A stretch of 64,000 bases of DNA from Rhinopithecus roxellana (GCF_007565055.1 NC_044560.1:48101530-48165529); one strand, 5' to 3'. Numbered from the stretch's first letter, positions 10,511 to 22,694 are shown. The notes: generated by a model from the letters alone, not told the origin. Numbers and translations are program-made.

Positions 10511-11388
10511 TAAAGAGTACAGTACCTGAAACCTAAAATTCACAATAAATGGAGATTCCTTCCTTCTCCAACCAACTGGTGATGTAGTAGGAGGGCTAGG
10601 GTTTGGGCAGAACCCAGTAGGACTCACTTGTCAGATGTGGGAAGTATCTGGCTATCATTCAAAATTCAGGGCAGGAAGCAGCTGGCAATTGACATCAGGA
10701 GTGAGGAAGACAGATAGAGACCTATGAGGCTGGCCCCAGGCAAATTTGTGATAAATGTTAATCATTATTATTTTTATAGCACCTTGTATGGATCTATTTT
10801 GTCTCTCAAAGCACTTTTTATGGCTATGATTTTGCTTGTTCCTTAGGAAACATCTGAAAGGAAAGCTGCTGGCTATTACATGAGCACATGTGTTGGTGTT
10901 ATGTGGGTGTGTGTACAAAATTTATTTTTATGTGGCAGAGAATCTATAAATTATATAAATTTATAAATTATATAGAGGATTGAAGTTAGAGAATCTAGAG
11001 TTGTTTTGGCTCTAATGACTTTGACCACCTCACTTGAAGTTTAGGAGAATCACTTTCCCTATCCTGAATCTTGGTTCTTACTACTGAGTATAAGATCTTG
11101 GAAATGAAGCATAACTACTCTGTGCCTGTTTATTTATCTGCAAAATGTACACAGAAATATATACTGTCCAGTATATATTTCATAAAGTTGTTTATTCACA
11201 TAGCATATATTTATTGTGTCCGCTGTCTATCAGTCCATGTTCTAGGAGCTTAGGACATATGAGTGAACAAATGAGATGGAGATTGTTGTAAGGTGGAAAG
11301 GAGTGAATACATGCAAAATACTTATATCAATCAGTGCTTGTCATAATAGAGCAATCAATGGAGGTATTATCTTAAAAATGAACAAATT
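10511..11388. other. Mostly unique sequence with an old repeat head
   Basis: AT-rich palindromic text at 10946-10977 ('ctataaattatataaattt...'). From about 11180 to 11310 the phrases 'tatatttattgtgtccgctg', 'ccatgttctaggagctt' and 'gtgaacaaatgag' resemble a widespread mammalian interspersed repeat that I cannot name. Confidence 0.4.
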
Positions 11389-11694
11389 GGCCGGGTGCGG
11401 TGGCTCACGCCTTTAATCCCAGCACTTTGGGAGGCCGAGGTGGGCAGATCATGAGGTCAGGAGATTGAGACCGTCTGGCTAACACAGTGAAACCCCATCT
11501 CTACTAAAAATACAAAAAATTAGCCAGGCGCAGTGGCAGGCGCCTGTAGTCCCAGCTGCTTGGGAGGCTGAGGCAGGAGAATGGCATGAACATGGGAGGC
11601 AGAGCTTGCAGTGAGCCGAGATCACACCATTGCACTCCAGCCTGGGCCACAAAGCGAGACTCCATCTCAAAAAAAAAAGAAAAAAAAAAAAAAA
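11389..11694 (+). mobile_element. Alu element (AluY-like)
   Basis: Full dimer starting 'ggccgggtgcggtggctc', with AluY-type 'ctggctaacacagtgaaac' and 'gcttgcagtgagccgag', and an A-rich tail with one G. Target duplication gaacaaat at 11380-11387 and 11695-11702. Confidence 0.95.
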
Positions 11695-11702
11695 GAACAA
11701 AT

Positions 11703-13161
11703 AATATTTTCTGTGGTCTAGATCAGCCAGGATTTTAACATGTGTAAAGGGAGCTATTATAATTCAGAAAAACTATTTTGTTCTCACAAATCCTGGCTTT
11801 TAAAACTATTTACTTAGATTTGCTAAGGACTCTAGAGAGTCAGCTTTGAGTCGACAAAAGATCGATTTGTTGTAGTTTGTACTTTCTTCCTGGGTTGATT
11901 TTTCTTACTTAGCATGAATGGTAGGAGCCTGTCAGAGTATGTGATTTTCAGGGCAAAGAGATTTGCAGGGGAATGGAAAATATACTGATTTAATATTATC
12001 TCTATTATGTAAAACACATAGTAAATACTCAAGAACTGATTATTGACAATTATTTCTTTTAGGAATTTGTGAAAATAATATAACAAAAAAGCTTAGGACA
12101 AACAAATGACTTGCCAGTGGCAGGACCCTTTGGCACTGCAGCTTATTGTGGGTGGAGATTATTGAAGGTAGTGAATATTCATAGAAAACCATAAAACATA
12201 CACGATGAAAGCCAATAGTCTAAATAAAATCAAGCTGTCTTTGGGAATGGCCATTTTTCTCAGTTAAGAATCTAATGGATTAACTAGGAGTGTGTTGGAA
12301 AGACAGAAATTTCAAGTATTTGGTGATCTCCTTCAGCAAATGAATTTACTCTCTTATTTCTCAAGGCATTCCTGCAAAGCAGAGTTGAGGTCAATATTTA
12401 GACTTCTGGTTCAATACAAATAAAGAAGTTTCTGAACAATGTAATATCGAAATGCAGAAAAAAGCTTTTGATTGTTTTCTACAACAATAGGAATTAAGGG
12501 GTGTAACCTAAAATGCAGTGATGATGAATTTCAGTGTGTTTGTGGAATACACAACTGGTTATCTGCACAGTGGATGCCTTGTGATCTGTGCATTCTATTG
12601 GAATGCCATCAAATGGTCTAAATGCCCCTATTTTACCTAAAGGACTAGAGTCGATCTGGTTGGTAGGCCTGGTATTACAGGGAGTTTCTCACACAAAGTT
12701 GAACATTGTGGCAGCTTAGTGCATGTTGACTAGATTTGAGCAGGAAGTTGAGTAGAATAAGTAAAAGAAGTCTCTCTATATATACTTGGGAAATTGAATG
12801 TGGTTCCAAGATTCGGAGAACTGTAGAGATCAATGAAGATCAGCAGTATGAAAATACGTGAGGGGTAGTTATAAACATTTTGGTGAAACACACTATAGTT
12901 TTGTCTGCCTTTATGTCAATTTGGTATATCAACTTGGTACCTGGGAAAGTGGGCTGCAATTACTGGGTCTGGGGGTGAAACGAACACAATAGCTGTTATG
13001 ATTATTTTAAAATTGCCCATTCAGTTATTCCTCATCATCTCTAAAAACCAAGTTGGAATCTATGAGCCCCATGGTGCCTCTTTCATTTTGTCTTCCTCCA
13101 CGATGAAATGAATGTTTGCATGAGATGTTCTTGCATAAGAACTTTGTTATCACCTGTGCAT
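11703..13161. other. Unique sequence, nothing recognised
   Basis: No known repeat or exon seen. A small minus-strand open frame (11832-12086) has no recognisable domain. Confidence 0.45.
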
Positions 13162-13198
13162 TGTGTATGTGTGTGTGTGTGTGTGTGCATGTGTGTGT
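13162..13198. repeat. (TG)n dinucleotide microsatellite
   Basis: TG repeats with single interruptions (tgtatg, tgcatg). Such runs are length-polymorphic and can adopt Z-DNA. Confidence 0.95.
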
Positions 13199-13436
13199 TT
13201 TAAACAAACAAAAAAGTGAAGACTGGCCTTAAATCCTAGCTGGCTATGGAAAGTAAAGTCATTATGAACACCTGTGAGTAATGACTTATTCATGAAAGTT
13301 TCTATTAGAATACTTAGTGTAAAATCTTTCCACTCTTGTGGAGAAATAATGTCCAGTGCAGAATGGCTTTGGGTGATTTGGTTCAAATTAGCCATCAAAA
13401 TCACAATGGGTGGGACTATACTACTGTGAGACAAAG

Positions 13437-13608
13437 CAGTGGTTTCCAGACCTGGCTAAGCATCAGAATTGCCAGTGAACTTTTTAAAATGCATACACTA
13501 GACCCCACTCACTAAAATGGTGTCTCTTGGGGTAAGGGACTTCTACATTTTTTGTCTGAATTTTCATCATATTTGATTCTGAAGTACAGAATGGTTTAGG
13601 AGTTATTG
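13437..13608 (+). repeat. hAT-Charlie MITE (MER5A-like)
   Basis: It begins cagtggtttccagacctgg, continues 'gcatcagaattgccagtg' and 'ctagaccccactcac', and ends 'tgattctgaagtacagaatg', the layout of a MER5A-group non-autonomous hAT element. Terminal repeats are eroded. Confidence 0.6.
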
Positions 13609-13644
13609 AGGTAGTATACTGAAGCCATTTCTCTCTATTAGGAT

Positions 13645-13826
13645 TTTTCCAAGTGTGGTCTATAGTCTAGTTGTGTCTGAGTCCTGGAGTGGAAGTGTGA
13701 GACTAGAAAGTGAGGAAGAAGTGCAGATTAAACTACAGATTCCTGGGCTTCACTTTAATCCTGCTGAAGCGGCATTGCTAACAAGTGCCTCAGATGATTC
13801 TGACGTCAAAAGAGTTTGAGAATTAT
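13645..13826 (+). repeat. hAT-Charlie MITE (MER5A/MER20-like); donor of a later copy
   Basis: 'actacagattcctgggcttc', 'ctaacaagtgcctcagatg' and 'agtttgagaatt' mark the 3-prime half of a MER5A/MER20-group element. Its final 44 bp (13781-13824) reappear at 15139-15182 with one mismatch. Confidence 0.6.
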
Positions 13827-13964
13827 TATTGTGTATTCTCTATGAATGGACTGTGGATGGAGGAGATTTGAGCTACTGGAATTGACCCTAAATAATGGGA
13901 AATATTTCATCCAGAGAAATGGGGAAGAGAACTGGCTATCCTGGAAACCTATTGAATCCTAGGC
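13827..13964. other. Unique sequence
   Basis: Short stretch with nothing recognised. Confidence 0.4.
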
Positions 13965-14150
13965 AAGGATATTTATCAACATAATCTAATTCTTTGCTTA
14001 ATAATCATGCTATGATGTAGGTAGTAAGTTACTCATTGCAGAGGGCCTTATTTAAGTTCCCAGAGTTAGAAGTAACGGAAGCAAGATAAAAATTTGGGTC
14101 TAATTGACACCAAAGCTTTAAACCTGTCTACACTATACCAAATTACCAGT
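13965..14150 (-). repeat. MIR SINE, reverse orientation
   Basis: 'ctatgatgtaggtagtaag' near 14010, 'gttcccagagttagaagtaa' near 14057 and 'ctgtctacactataccaa' at the end follow reverse MIR. Confidence 0.6.
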
Positions 14151-14169
14151 AAATCTATATTAACCTTTG

Positions 14170-14330
14170 TATAAATCAGGAGAACTAAACTTTAATCCCG
14201 ACTCTGAGCATGTCTGTTTCTGTGGTGTTAGCTGTGTCCCTGGTCCTCAGTTTCCTCACTCTTCAGAGCATAAGTGTTATGTAAGAATATGGCTCTTATT
14301 TCCTATAGTGATATTTCTTCTTAAATATTG
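14170..14330 (+). repeat. MIR SINE
   Basis: 'ctttaatcccgactctgagc' near 14190, 'agctgtgtccctggtcctca' near 14230 and 'gtttcctcactcttcagagc' near 14250 are forward MIR. Confidence 0.6.
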
Positions 14331-15138
14331 AATGAAAGACAATGGACCACAGAAAGAGTATCCTTGGGAACTGAGCCTGACATCTGAAGGTCACAATTTT
14401 CTTCTCTCTTCTGAGTAATTGTCTGAAGCCAATTTTGAAGTGTTTAAAAAAGAATTCTATGTTCCTCATTTGTGCAGGTAGCCTGAGACAAAAATTTAGT
14501 GTGTTGAAGATGTATTGGGACTATTTATTTATTTTTATAACTTAGAGTGCTCCCAGTCACCTGCCCTCTAAGTGGGCCCATATATATTAACACCAACACA
14601 ATCTCAAGAGACTATTCAGCAAAACTAGAAAAATAAAAAATGATCTCACATTTGCTATGGCTATTTGCACTCTACATTCCTGGATAAATGATGTCCAACC
14701 CCTGGGAACCTCTGTGTACCAGTAAAGGTTAAGGGCCTTTTTTTTTTTTTTTTTTTTTGAAGAATTCCTGTTCTATTTATAATAGAGGCTGCCCCATCCT
14801 AGAACTAAAAGCCTGTGAGAAGCATTAGCAGCGGCATCCAGGCGGGCAGGAGTTTTTCTGACAGCCCCTTAAGTCATCCCTACCAATGCATACACGATCC
14901 TCAAAGGTCAGCAGGGCACGGCACTGAAGTCGTGGCTTTGGATGCATATTGCATGCTCTTCAATCTGACTCGACTTTTCTGAACAATATCCTCAGGTCCC
15001 CAGTCATTGCTCAGTTATAAGGCCCTTCCAGACTTAGCACTTGTACCCCAGGTCTTCTTCAGGTCCTTGGCTTAACCCTTTCATCTCCTTGCATCCCAAT
15101 TTCCTTATGACGCTGTCCATGGCCAGTGTTTGGCACTT
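14331..15138. other. Unique sequence with a T-run and possible L2/MIR tail
   Basis: A run of 21 T at 14738-14758 is not attached to any Alu or L1 I can see. Around 15050-15140 'ctcatctccttgcatcccaa'-like text and 'gtttggcactta' suggest a degraded L2 or MIR end. Confidence 0.4.
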
Positions 15139-15182
15139 ACAAGTGCCTCAGATGATTCTTACGTCAAAAGAGTTTGAGAATT
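15139..15182 (+). repeat. 44-bp templated insertion copied from 13781-13824
   Basis: The 44 bp match 13781-13824 in the same orientation with a single mismatch (t for g at 15160). They are bounded by the direct repeat ttggcactta at 15130-15139 and 15181-15190. Removing the insert restores a normal-looking 'ggcacttaacactcag' tail, so this copy is derived and the transposon copy is the donor. Confidence 0.85.
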
Positions 15183-15190
15183 GGCACTTA

Positions 15191-16892
15191 ACACTCAGTT
15201 GGTGACTGGCTTTGTTAGTCCCCCCACCATTCGACAGCTTCCTGACCACTGGAAGACAAGATAGGCAAGGGTCTTAATGAAGATGACAGTGACTATATGT
15301 GGGTTTGCCAGAAATACTGCTTGACTATTTCCTTATCCCTATTAATAATGTTCCCTTTCTCTTTCCAAATGGTTCTGGTTTGAGTGATTAAATTATATTG
15401 TCACTCCATATAGAATGTTCTTTGTCTCATATAAATGGTCCTGTAGTATCACACTACTCCCAGTGTCCAAAAGATACAGAATTTCACAACAAAACCTTTT
15501 CTCTGATTAATTTTCATGGATTATGGAGCTTTTAAAAACATAACTGCTTCTAGCCCTGTCCCTGGTGCCCTGCAAGCCTAAATCAATGGAAGTTAACCAT
15601 ATTAGTAAATCTGGTCACTCGAAATGTTGCCAGGGTTAATGTGAATAGTGAACCCACAGTCAGTTAGCCCAGCACAGCTTCTGTAAATGGTCCTGCTCAC
15701 TCCCTATAAACACGTGCCAAGCTCTGTGTTAAAGGAGGTTCCAGTACATACTTTCCATTTTCAAACTAAGTCCGAAACTTCTTTGACCAATTTCTACTTT
15801 CTACCTTCTATTGCATGATGCTTTACTCACCAATTCTGTAATTCATTTTTAGATAAAGAGACGTGTTAAAATGACAGAAGATGCTATTACAGAAGAGAAA
15901 GAACTGAGAGATCTGGATATAATACATGTTTGGTAGCTGAAGCAATCTGAGGTCAAGGAGGAGAGATAGCACAATGAAAAGAGTATCTGGTGGAATTTTA
16001 CAAGTGATGATAATTCTTTAAAAAAGAAGGGATTCAGGGTAAAGGGAATGGGAAAGATTGGGGGAGAGCTCTAAAAGTCCTTTTTTGTTGTCATTTGTTT
16101 TGAGATGTTTTGGTTCCAGTGAAGGCTCTGTTTCAGATGCTATAGGAAAAGTACTCTCCCGTCTTGAGCCCAAAGGAAGTGTGCACTCCCCCAGGCTGCC
16201 AGATTCCAGGTCTTGGAATGAATGGCGAGTGTTGGAGTAATCACATGTCCTCTGCTAGGAATGCATTCCTAGAGATTTGTGGTCTCCCCATCTGGGCTGC
16301 AGGTGATAGATTAGATCAGGGAGGAGGAAAAGGCCCGAGAGGGGATTCATGACCCTGGGCTCAGCAGGGGATCTAGCTGGATTAACAGGAAGGCTGCCGT
16401 CATGGCCAGGCAGAGAAGCTTGCAGCTCTCAAGTGCGGCATGCTTGGGTCCGGTTCTGGGAGCAGGCAGTGGCGGTCTAAAGGACAGTGGAGGAACACTG
16501 GTATCTGGAAACAAAGTAGATAAGAAAACTTCCTAAGCAGCAGAGGTCACAGGAGCCATGCACAAATACATAGGCAAGCATAAGGATGAAGGACAAGGAG
16601 TTGATCATAAAGAAAGAGACATCTTTTGGCATGAAATTAGCTGTGAATTACTTGGGGAAAGATCAGAGTCTGTGACCCTTGAAATATGTGAAGTGACTTG
16701 GAAATGAAGGTCCAAGTTTGTAAACAGAAGTAGTATTTTCTCTATCCTAACTCAGAAATGACTTATTTAGAGAAGGCTGCACTGAAAAAGATTGGGTTCG
16801 AGTCCTAGGTTTACCCTTAACTTCTTAAATGTATTTGGACCTGCTCCATTTAGGCTCAATGTCTTCAGTTTAAAAAGTTGGACTCTGTGTCT
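15191..16892. other. Unique sequence, nothing recognised
   Basis: No known repeat. It includes a slightly GC-richer part (about 16120-16500) with plus-strand open frames 16058-16240 and 16164-16352 that show no domain. Confidence 0.45.
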
Positions 16893-17074
16893 ATGCTGTC
16901 TAATATGGTAGACACCTACAACTATTGAAATGTAATTAAATGAACATAAATTCAGTTCCTCAGTCACACTAGTCACATGTCCAGTGGTCAATAGCTACAT
17001 GTGGTTACTGGTTACCACATTGGACAGATATAGAACATTTCCATCAGCATAGAAAGTAATTTTGAGCAGTGCTG
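16893..17074. repeat. hAT-type MITE (MER class)
   Basis: 'gctgtctaatatggtagaca' at the left, 'cacatgtccagtggtcaata' and 'acatgtggttactggttacc' inside, and 'gaacatttccatcagcatag' then 'gcagtgctg' at the right match the common 'ctgtccaata...' non-autonomous hAT family. I do not assign a MER number. A minus-strand open frame (16767-16991) overlaps by chance. Confidence 0.65.
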
Positions 17075-18094
17075 CCTCTATAGATTATCTGTGAGTCCAT
17101 TTGGGAGCCATGAAGCAAATTACTATGTGTCAGGGATGAAGCTAGAAGCCATTTCTGCCCACCTTAAGATCTCTCCGTGGGAATCTTTGCAATGAAGCTC
17201 CTGTTAGAGCTGGTGGAAACTTTCTTGAGCTGAGCTACAGTCTGAGGCTCTTCTACTCAATCCTCCTGCATCCCCATCTTCTTTCACAAGTATCAGATCT
17301 GCATTGTAACATAGTTTCCCTTCCTACTGTTTCTCCCTCTCCTTTCCCTCATACAGGCATTGTCCTCAATAAATCTCTTACACTTCCAACTCCAAATTGG
17401 CTTATGGTTTTTGGAGGACCTGAACAAACACATGAAGAAATGTTCTTCATGACAGACAATTAGGATCACCAGAGAATATGACCATACGTCATAGTCTGAG
17501 CAGGCAGTCAGGCCTGTATGATTTATGAGCCCTCCATGGCTTTCTTCCCAGCTGTGCACTTCCTAGAGAAACCCTATTAATGATTTCTTGCCTCTCAGTT
17601 TTCTAGCCTCTGCCTCTGGTTCCTCTAACTTTATCCTGCCTACTCTCTTGGAGCAGATTCTATAGTCCAGAGCTCATATTTGATTTCTAAACACTGTCTT
17701 GAGCTTGATAATTTTGGCCATACTTTTTTCAAGGCCTATCCTTGCTCAGGTTAGAGACCTTGATTCTCCTTTCCTCTGTACTCCATGATCATGACCCTTG
17801 GTTCATTTCTAGCCTTGCGTTTTGGAATCCCAGCTTGGGCGAATCAGTAGGCACCCTCTTGTCCAGAAGGGAAGGTGGGCAAGACTGCAAATGAAGCTCT
17901 GTGTGAGAAAGTGAGATGTTCCAACAGGTGGATGGGAATCAGATATGCCATACCTGAGGATCCAGTTCACTTACAGAAGCATACCCAGAAGGTTGCAGGC
18001 CAGCCAACAGGATTTCTTATCAGTCCTCTTAGTTTTTGGAGTAGAGGTTACGAAAACCTGAAAAGCTCATTAGAAGGCAATGGTGGTACATATC
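17075..18094. other. Unique sequence, nothing recognised
   Basis: No repeat identified. Open frames 17293-17559 (minus) and 17875-18216 (plus, 113 codons) have no recognisable motif. Confidence 0.45.
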
Positions 18095-18250
18095 ATACCA
18101 TTCATTCACTTAAAAAACAACATTTATTGTGTGCTTGTATCATGCTAGGTCTTGTGCTAGATGGAGATGGAAATATGAATTACCAGAGTTGCTGCCTTTG
18201 GGTGTTCATGGTCTAGACTTTAGACCTGAAGTAGGAGCTCAGGAACTACA
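18095..18250 (+). repeat. Old mammalian interspersed repeat, family unassigned
   Basis: 'cattcattcacttaaaaaac', 'atttattgtgtgcttgtatc', 'gctaggtcttgtgctagatg' and 'ggtgttcatggtctaga' follow a widespread 'attgagcacctactatgtgc...tctagt' repeat. Similar heads occur at about 36520, 55160, 57140 and 58085. Confidence 0.45.
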
Positions 18251-19269
18251 TCAGAGGCAGAAAACCAGCAATGAAAATTAAATTTTAAAAAATTTTAGTT
18301 AAACTGTCAACAAGAGGGAATTGATCTTGTGGCAGTGTAGGTGAAAATTTAAAAAAAAAGTGAGGGGCAGGGAAATTGAGATTGAGACCTAGGAGGTGGT
18401 TACTCTAATCTTCCTGCCTAAGACAGCTTTGGAATTTGGACTCAAGCAGCTGTTGCTGGGAGGAGAGAAGAGGAGCAGGAGCTGAGACCCAGGGAACATC
18501 CACCACTACCCTCCTTGACAGAGACTTTGCAGATTTCAGGCTGCTACCACCTCTGAGTGACATGCAAACTATTTGTGGGCTCATGGAGCGGCTCAACTGG
18601 GCTTCTGATTATAATTCATCATTCCATAACAGCTAGCATTTGGAGATTTCTGCTGTTTGTAGTATTTGTCAGTTAATTTGCAGAAATATACAGGGCTCAT
18701 CCGGTTAAATAACTTGTACTATAGGCAGGAGTGAAAGAACTCAGATATTGCTGCATGTAATGGAAACCCAAGATATTAGAGGTAAATGGAAGATAGAGGT
18801 TCAGTTCTCTGTTATATAAATGTCCTTGTGTTTATGGTGGCTCTGTTTGAATTCATGAAAGAAGGATCCAGGCCTCTTTTCTTGTTGTCCTGCAATTCTT
18901 CAGTGCTGTTGTCAACCACATGGTCCAAGATTCTTCACTACCATGTCTGGATTCCATCTACAAAGAAAGTGGGAAGGGGAGGTGATGAGCATGCCTTTTC
19001 CTCAGCGGTAGAGCTTGGATGGTATGTACACATGATCAACTATGCTCAGATTTCACTGACCATGATTTACTTTCAGGGTTCCTGGAAGAGGTCACGTGTC
19101 AAGTCAAAGACAATGAATACTAGGGGGTAATTGTCTTCAGCCATGGAGTTGTGTGCACTCTTAATTTACAGAGTGTTGCCCACTTCCAGCACTGGCCCTG
19201 AGGAGGGGGTACTAAACCTTCTTTCTGCCACCACTATCCCTCAGACTTACCTCTATAGAGACATTTTTC
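18251..19269. other. Unique sequence, nothing recognised
   Basis: No repeat or exon seen. Overlapping open frames at 18405-18636 on both strands and 18786-19130 (plus, 114 codons) have no domain I recognise. Confidence 0.4.
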
Positions 19270-19410
19270 ACCCTGGGTTGGAACTCTGTGTTTATTTGCA
19301 TCTGTGAGCCTCTTGCCAAGCAGAAGCTATTGCACCAAGTCTGGCACAAAGTAGATGCTCAAAACACAGGCTATCTGGTTCAGTAAATGGCTGGTGAATG
19401 AATGAAATCC
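19270..19410 (+). repeat. L2 3-prime tail
   Basis: 'gtctggcacaaagtagatgc' near 19340 followed by 'tgctcaaaac' and 'gaatgaatgaaatcc' is the usual L2 ending. Confidence 0.5.
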
Positions 19411-19889
19411 TTTAGAAATAAAATGTTACAAAAATCTCTGTATGAAAAGAGACATTCACCTAAACACTCCCTCCCCTGCCCCTTTTTACCTGCTAGGACA
19501 GGCTGGGCTCATACATTCTTTTGCAATTGTTGGGGATGATTAAAAGTAATTTATTTACATTGGGTATGATTGACTGAAGGAATGACTAAATAGGTGTGGA
19601 AGTTAGAGATCTGACATTCTTAGATACCAAGGTCACTGTGAAAATCATCCTCAGGCCTGTCTGAGCCAGCGACTTCACTCCACTTCTCTGTGGGCAGAAG
19701 CTGGGTAGCCTTTCTGACTTGGTTATGCCAAGCGGAAGTAACATCCTTTCCCACCCCCTGCCACATCAAAGGGGTCCTGGGAGCAAGGAGGAGTGTTATT
19801 GTGGCTTTTCACTTCAGGAAGCAAACATAATGATCCCATTCATGGCATTAAATGCAAAAAACTATCATTAAGTCGTTGAGTGTCTTATA
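19411..19889. other. Unique sequence, nothing recognised
   Basis: No repeat or exon identified. Confidence 0.4.
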
Positions 19890-20115
19890 ATCACGGGGAA
19901 GGGAACTAATACTTTGGAGCTCCAAATATGCCAGGCACTTTGTGACCTCCGTCTCTTTTAATCTTCTCAATGTTCTATGAGAAAGGTAATTTGAGTCCCC
20001 ATTTTACAGATGGGGATCATGTCAGAGAGATAAAATAATGTGCTCAAAGTGGTGCTGCTACTGAGGTCAAAACTGGGATCTGCCTGCCCAAATGCCTGCA
20101 TGCTTACCATGATGT
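19890..20115 (-). repeat. MIR SINE, reverse orientation
   Basis: 'tatgccaggcactttgtgac' near 19927, 'ccccattttacagatgggg' near 19997 and 'cttaccatgatgtc' at the end are reverse MIR. Confidence 0.75.
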
Positions 20116-20124
20116 CAAGTGGCT

Positions 20125-20340
20125 GTTGCTTACATTCCTAGTGTATTCTATAATGCACAGCTTTCATAACACTAACTCTCTTGGCCTTGACAATTAACCT
20201 GTGAGGTGTGGAAGGTAGGAGTTTTCATCCCCATTTTGCAGATAATCAGAGATTGACAGAGATTAATTGACTTGCTACATATCACGATGCTGTTAAATGA
20301 GCCCAAACCACATCTGCAAGTCTAGGGTTCTTTTGCCCTA
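20125..20340 (-). repeat. MIR SINE, reverse orientation
   Basis: A second reverse MIR directly after the first: 'catccccattttgcagataa' near 20227, 'gacttgctacatatcac' near 20269 and 'ctagggttcttttgcccta' at the end. Confidence 0.7.
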
Positions 20341-20826
20341 TCCGTGCCCACCTTATGTGGAGGTTATGTAGTTGACAGGAACAAAGAAAAGAAGTTGATT
20401 TCTTAAAGACATCAAACATTTTCATAATGGAGTATAGGTAAGATTACTAGCTATTCTGATTTTCCTAGACTTTCCTGGGTTAGTAGTGAAAGTCTTGTGT
20501 CCTGGGGTTACCCTTAACTATGGGAAAATTAGACCATTGTTTCACCTAGTCGGGTAAATTTCTTGAATCTCATAGAAATTAATAATTGTCCTTGACGATG
20601 TCATGTCAACAAAACAGCATCATAATGACATTAGGTTTACATTATTCCAAATAATAATGTGATCATTGTTGGCCCAATGTTGTTCATTAAAAGAAGCTAA
20701 TTTCAGTGGGGAATTCCAGTATCTCAGAGTTGCCCTTGGCTCAGCTTTATCTTGTGATTGTGCTTTTATTCCATCAGGCCTTGTCTTAGAGCCAAGGCCA
20801 TTTTGTCCCACCTGTGGATTTAGCCA
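20341..20826. other. Unique sequence, nothing recognised
   Basis: No repeat identified. Small frames on both strands around 20620-20866 lack support. Confidence 0.4.
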
Positions 20827-21006
20827 TCAGTGGTTCTCAAAGTTCATTGTCCACAGAATTATGTGAAGAGCTTATTAAACCACTTATTGCCCCAACCCCA
20901 GAAACTGTGATTCATTAGATCTGGCGCAGCACCATGAACTTGTACCTCTAACAAGATCCCACATGATGCTGATGCCTCTGGTTTGTGAACCATACTTTGA
21001 GCCTCA
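20827..21006 (-). repeat. hAT-Charlie MITE (MER20/MER5A-like)
   Basis: Begins cagtggttctcaaagttc, contains 'ccagaaactgtgattcat' and 'ctaacaagatcccacatgat', and ends 'gaaccatactttgagcc'. This is the layout of a MER20/MER5A-group element. Confidence 0.75.
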
Positions 21007-21132
21007 CTTGGCCAGTCCAATGGTCTCAAAACTGTGGATTCAAGGCAATCCATTGGGGTGTGGGAAGAAAATATAACTTTTATGTATATTTTTAAAAAGC
21101 TAATACTTTTATGATTTAAAATAATGTATTAG

Positions 21133-22690
21133 AGGGAGGAGCTCAAGAGGGCTGAACAGAGGCATCTGGCACTTCCCTCTTCCCCAAAGAACCAAAGCAG
21201 TGAGTAGATAATCACACTTTGAATAGATCATCTAAGAGAGAACACTGGAATTCAACAGAGAAGTGACAGAAAACACCTAAGGCAAGGAAGAAGAGGAAAG
21301 TGAGGCAGTTGCCTACACAAGCATTGGCAGGAAGCCTGAAAAGGCTCCCCAATGTGGGGCAAAAGTAACTAGAGATCCCCAGCAGTCCACATTCCTACTG
21401 AAGACTCCTATAATCCCAGCCATGGAAGAGCTCCTCAATCCTTATGGGCCCTGAGACTAACATAGGGAGCTGCTTAGAACCTTGCAATAGCATTGCTTTG
21501 GAGAGGGAGCTTACACTGAGCCCCACACAACCTTTGAGTCCCAAGCAGCTATAACACGATGCCATTTTGAAAGCCCAGATCCCACCATACTGCATCCTGC
21601 CATGGAGCCCAACAGTCCCTGCATCTCCACAGCCCTGGAGCCCCATTGAGATCCCCTGCCTGCAGCTGCTGCTGCTACTAGCTTCCACTGCTGGGCCGAA
21701 GTGTACCCCACTGGTAGTGACCCTATCATTCCCAGCAGTGGATGCTTTATAAGTGCCCTGAGGATAGGCTTCTCAGTCCTCCTCAGCAGCAGGGCTGTGG
21801 TACAGCCGCTGCTGTCTCACTCTGCTGGGGGTCTGGGATCACCCCACCCTTGCTCGTCACAGCCAGCACTTGTATGCATCATCAGGGGTCCTGAGGACAG
21901 GTCTGTTTGGCCTGGCTTTCCACCTAACCCCACTCAGTGCCTGAGCATGCCATCTGGGGATCTGGAGATTGGCCTGCCCCACCCACTACCATTGGCACTT
22001 GAGCACCCCTCTCAGAGGCCTAAGGATGGGCCTACCTAGTCGAACACTACCACTACATCTGGCACCCTCCAATCATGTGCCACTTGTGGGCCTGAAGACT
22101 GGCCCATCCAGCCTGTGGTAGCCACTGCCAACACCAACATGGAGCACTTGGGAGGCAGAGGGTTTTCCCACTACTACTACGATTGCCTATGCCATGCCTA
22201 CTTTCCAGGATCCCAGTGACCAGAGCACCTGCCTGGCCCATCACTGCCACTGTTGACACTTAAGCAAGCTGCCTGGAGGCTCAAGAATCAGTCTTTCTGG
22301 ACCCACTAACACTGTTGTTAGTGTATGCTCCCTGGAGCCCAAAAACAGGCATTCTCAGCCTGCTGCTACTATTACAGAGGCTTAAGGACAGGTCCACTTG
22401 GGATCCCTGTCCCCAGCAAAACATAACAATGGCCTTCACTAAAAACCACACCCTAAGTCACTGAGGAAACCAAAGACATGACTGACACCATTTAAAGTTG
22501 AAGAAGTTATATGGAGACTACACCGCTGCACATACCCAGAATGAAAGCCAAAGTGTGCTACCCAACCAACATCATAGATATTTTCAGGAAAAAGTCCTCC
22601 TCTACAAAAGCAAATCCAAAAATTAGAAGTAACCATTATACCAGATGTGCAGACATCAATGCAAGGATACAAGAAATATAAAAAAGTGAG
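21133..22690 (+). promoter_or_regulatory. L1 5-prime UTR (ancestral promoter region)
   Basis: This is the GC-richer leader that in active L1s carries the internal Pol II promoter. From about 21750 to 22400 it contains seven or more degenerate copies of a 'cctgaggacaggcctg'-like phrase at roughly 60-130-bp spacing (for example 21757, 21890, 21959, 22020, 22093, 22380). Open frames on both strands here (such as 21395-21729 and 21701-22039) follow the GC-rich wording and are not genes. Confidence 0.75.
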
Positions 22691-22694
22691 GAAA

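Noticed and set aside
11822..11860. Possible promoter or RNA gene near the AluY
   Set aside because: Nothing beyond ordinary A/T-rich unique sequence on inspection.
21701..22039. 112-codon proline/serine-rich frame
   Set aside because: Falls in the GC-rich L1 5-prime UTR with overlapping frames on the other strand; typical of that UTR.
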